The notes under the pieces: model-generated
What the model was told of the DNA's origin: nothing
The model's input: the letters and a program-made list of their open reading frames with translations, nothing else
Databases searched by the model: none
Assembly (NCBI GenBank): GCA_009778255.1
Contig: WRKD01000185.1
Coordinates: 1-15,097, forward strand
From: Bacillota bacterium
Lineage (GTDB): Bacteria > Bacillota > Dehalobacteriia > UBA4068
Direction: 5' to 3'
DNA length: 15,097 bases
In this document: piece after piece, positions 14,293 through 15,097 of the stretch
How positions within the stretch are numbered: the first letter of the stretch is position 1
How the letters are laid out: each line of letters opens with the position of its first letter
Position numbers and translations under genes: made by a program

Positions 14293-14315
14293 GCCGTATT
14301 GTGATTTTATCATAT
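14293..14315 (-). promoter_or_regulatory. Candidate promoter region of the minus-strand operon
   Basis: On the minus strand this reads ATATGATAAAATCACAATAC, then GGC, about 70 bp before the first gene. It resembles the block upstream of the ABC importer (8847-8868). TATGAT could be the -10; no good -35 is seen. A perfect TTATCCACA (DnaA-box-like) at 14315-14323 overlaps its upstream edge. Confidence 0.35.
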
Positions 14316-14340
14316 TATCCACAGAAAAGCCAGTCTGTTT

Positions 14341-14393
14341 GCAAATAAAAAGCGGATTTTTCGGCGTATTTTTTTGTGCCGATTCTCCGCTTT
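14341..14393 (-). terminator. Terminator of the beta-propeller gene
   Basis: On the minus strand AAAGCGGA pairs with TCCGCTTT (14386-14393 with 14349-14356) and the inner TCGGC pairs with GCCGA (14378-14382 with 14361-14365), followed by TTTTATTTGC. It lies about 30 bp after the beta-propeller stop codon and separates that gene from the next operon. Confidence 0.75.
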
Positions 14394-14422
14394 CTTTTGC
14401 ATATGTATATATTCTTGGCAGA

Positions 14423-15097
14423 TTATTTGTTGTACTTAAGAAAATCTATATATTTTAAGCTGCTCATATCATTGGATTGTAAACCTAAGTTTGAAGCGGA
14501 ATAGAAAGTTTCGCCTATATAGAGTATTCTTTGAATATTAGCGTCATAGTATAATTTATCATTTATACCTAATTGGTTCTGTTTAATGACACCGCGTAAA
14601 GTGATGCCGCTTGGACTGATATTATATACATGAGCGCCGTTAAGATCATCTTTTTGGTTGCCAAAATGCGATACCGGGAAAGCAATAAACCCTTTTTCTT
14701 TGGAAAAGAGTAAGGCTTTGGGGTTATAAAGCAGTTCGGAATGGGTAGATTCGTCTCCTATGCTGATCACGGCAACCTCTTGGGGCGCCATTAAATCGCT
14801 TATATCGAAGAGCGCCAGCTTTAAGCCACGATTTACAGCCCGGGTGCTGACAATATTGCCTTTAGAATCGATAGTGGTGAGTTCTTCTGTGTCGCGGCCA
14901 AATCCTATTAGATGATTCTCATCATAGGGGTGTAGATAAGTACTATAACCCGGGATTTTTAGTTCGCCCAATACACGCGGCTGACGGGGATCGCTTAAAT
15001 CTAAAGCAAAGAGAGGGTCAACAGTACGGTAAGTTACCATGAAAGCGCGTTCACCCATAAAACGCGCCGAGTAAATACGTTCGCCGGGCGCCATATT
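14423..15097 (-). CDS. Beta-propeller domain protein, C-terminal part
   Basis: The C-terminal 224 or so residues of a beta-propeller domain protein of the secreted PF09826 type, cut by the right edge of the window. Landmarks typical of the family are APGERIYSARFMGERAFMVT, VDPLFALDLSDPRQPRVLGE, LKIPGYSTYLHPYDENHLIG and the later FDISDLMAPQEVAVI. A Met lies at 15094, but the frame continues to the edge with Asn, so it is not the start; full members usually exceed 600 residues with a signal peptide and copper-amine-oxidase-like or repeat regions first. It is probably extracellular. The function of the family is not known. It is followed by its own terminator at 14341-14393. Confidence 0.88.
   Translation of the reverse strand, partial: NMAPGERIYSARFMGERAFMVTYRTVDPLFALDLSDPRQPRVLGELKIPGYSTYLHPYDENHLIGFGRDTEELTTIDSKGNIVSTRAVNRGLKLALFDISDLMAPQEVAVISIGDESTHSELLYNPKALLFSKEKGFIAFPVSHFGNQKDDLNGAHVYNISPSGITLRGVIKQNQLGINDKLYYDANIQRILYIGETFYSASNLGLQSNDMSSLKYIDFLKYNK

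Noticed and set aside
1412..14323. DnaA-box-like TTATNCACA at 1412-1420, 11411-11419 and 14315-14323
   Set aside because: They are far apart, one is inside a gene, and there is no AT-rich unwinding region or dnaA/dnaN gene; three hits in 15 kb can be chance.
14139..14348. Plus-strand frame overlapping the small gene and its promoter
   Set aside because: It has no ribosome binding site, and the opposite strand has a strong one with proper gene spacing.

Overview
The window looks like chromosomal DNA of an anaerobic, Clostridia-like member of the Bacillota (Firmicutes). The support is strong AGGAGG-type ribosome binding sites before nearly every gene, a sigma-A type promoter, a large SLH-domain surface protein, a lipoprotein-type amino-acid transporter, a beta-propeller secreted protein, and a ferredoxin/ASKHA protein of the corrinoid-activator (RACE, DUF4445) family. 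No rRNA, tRNA, CRISPR array or complete insertion sequence was seen. The species cannot be named from the sequence alone.

Layout. (1) 2-1506: 5'-truncated hemW, convergent with a flavin-binding pyridoxamine-phosphate-oxidase-like gene. (2) 1550-2351: a dispersed repeat, then a Phd/YefM-RelE/ParE toxin-antitoxin pair behind a near-consensus promoter. (3) 2382-3875: a membrane O-antigen-ligase/polymerase-like protein with an internal 46-residue duplication. (4) 3876-4390: a gene-poor patch of nested repeats, carrying a decayed four-helix-bundle (23S rRNA intervening-sequence protein type) gene between inverted repeats. (5) 4391-8114: a multi-hairpin leader, a 1150-residue S-layer protein and its terminator. 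(6) 8223-8720: a coiled-coil protein built on eight 21-bp units. (7) 8912-11403: a polar amino-acid ABC importer (binding lipoprotein, permease, ATPase), with a dispersed repeat and a terminator between the first two genes. (8) 14224-11415, minus strand: a three-gene run of a small unknown protein, a FIST/DUF6976-like protein and the ferredoxin-ASKHA protein. (9) 14423-15097, minus strand: the C-terminal part of a beta-propeller protein.

How it fits together. The ligase-like protein and the S-layer protein both belong to the cell envelope, but a repeat cluster separates them and they probably have separate transcripts. The ABC importer is complete, and its terminator probably raises binding protein over permease. 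The minus-strand three-gene run is the best candidate for a little-described system: a redox protein with an ATP-binding ASKHA fold beside a possible sensory protein, with no corrinoid or methyltransferase partner in view.

The most unusual feature overall is the family of small dispersed repeats. A 17-bp hairpin occurs in four intergenic places, and two of the copies lie in longer related elements in opposite orientation about 8 kb apart.
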